Part shown: piece after piece, positions 63,864-64,000 of the stretch
Layout: each line of letters begins with the position of its first letter
Position numbering within the stretch: position 1 is the stretch's first letter
DNA from: Sciscionella sediminilitoris
GTDB taxonomy: Bacteria > Actinomycetota > Actinomycetes > Mycobacteriales > Pseudonocardiaceae
Length of the DNA: 64,000 nucleotides
Reading direction: 5' to 3'
Assembly (NCBI RefSeq): GCF_000737195.2
Contig: NZ_JALM01000010.1
Coordinates: 109,815-173,814 of the forward strand
Made by a program: the position numbers and the translations under genes
The notes under the pieces: generated by a model
Told to the model about the DNA's origin: nothing
Seen by the model: the letters and a program-made list of their open reading frames with translations, nothing else
Database searches by the model: none

Positions 63864-64000
63864 GGATTATTCAGAGTTCGTTTCGTGGGTGGTCGGGTGG
63901 GCGATGGTTAAGCGGCGAAAGCCGTCGCGGGGGCGCCACACCCTGACGACGCGGCCAGGAGCCTTGAATCACGTTCATAGGTAAGAAAAATCCCCCGGGG
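63864..64000. other. Window end, no gene seen
   Basis: About 137 bp after the fadA5 stop. No convincing reading frame, hairpin or repeat was recognised; a short Arg/Gly-rich frame reads through but shows no domain. Confidence 0.5.

Noticed and set aside
63864..64000. Start of an insertion sequence
   Set aside because: No transposase frame or recognisable terminal repeat can be seen in the remaining bases.

Overview
This is high-GC actinobacterial DNA. The features that point there are a full actinobacterial mce/yrbE operon, luciferase-like (F420-type) oxidoreductases, IclR/TetR regulators, a DUF222 (13E12-type) HNH gene, many GTG starts and long runs of stop/start-overlapping genes. The gene content fits a steroid-degrading actinomycete (Pseudonocardiaceae, Rhodococcus or Mycobacterium relative); the genus cannot be fixed from the sequence alone. 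No tRNA, rRNA, CRISPR array or complete insertion sequence was seen.

Layout. (1) 1-4077: end of a DinB-like gene, then a beta-ketoadipate block (two CoA-transferase subunits, thiolase, IclR regulator) with a clear inverted-repeat operator upstream, closed by a bidirectional terminator. (2) 4086-4805: two small secreted four-cysteine proteins. (3) 4908-11500: a sugar-acid catabolic island of two divergent operons (IclR, NAD-dependent epimerase/dehydrogenase, MFS transporter; enolase-superfamily dehydratase, DHDPS-family lyase, SDR, KDPG-type aldolase) with a dyad operator between them. (4) 11581-30251: a hotdog thioesterase, then a continuous 14-gene minus-strand operon (alcohol dehydrogenase, Hsd4A-like SDR, aldehyde dehydrogenase, SDR, YrbE4A/B, Mce4A-F, two Mce-associated proteins), divergent from fadE26-fadE27-fadD17. 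(5) 30263-32697: an orphan ABC ATPase, a repeat-bearing non-coding stretch and a DUF222 HNH gene. (6) 32652-49624: a second steroid side-chain block: fadD19/echA19, a nitronate-monooxygenase-like flavoprotein, hydrolases, SDRs, another FadD, two luciferase-like oxidoreductases, a DUF35 protein with Ltp4 and Ltp3, an NTF2/KSI-fold protein and a DapB-like operon. (7) 49684-53648: a Pnkp-Hen1 RNA-repair cassette. (8) 53710-55569: TetR and a P450 with a nested dyad between them. (9) 55559-61108: MFS transporter, atypical M19 dipeptidase-like protein, two uncharacterised proteins and an IclR regulator with tandem operators. (10) 61335-63863: cyp125 divergent from fadA5.

How it works together. Eight sites fitting or nearly fitting TnnAACnnGTTnnA, the published KstR operator, stand at the heads of the steroid operons (26395, 26523, 36258, 41154, 42216, 49635, 62621, 62709). 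They tie the mce4 importer, the C26 oxidase CYP125, the CoA ligases FadD17/FadD19, the ChsE4-ChsE5-type dehydrogenase, EchA19, FadA5 and the Ltp3/Ltp4-DUF35 aldolase set into one regulon for sterol uptake and side-chain removal, including C-24-branched phytosterols. Several pairings match the gene order of the M. tuberculosis cholesterol region (hsd4A|fadE26-fadE27-fadD17; fadD19|echA19; cyp125|fadA5). The least explained parts are the dipeptidase-like/564-residue-protein cluster, the sugar-acid island, the DapB-like KstR-box operon and the duplicated 30-bp repeat before the HNH gene.
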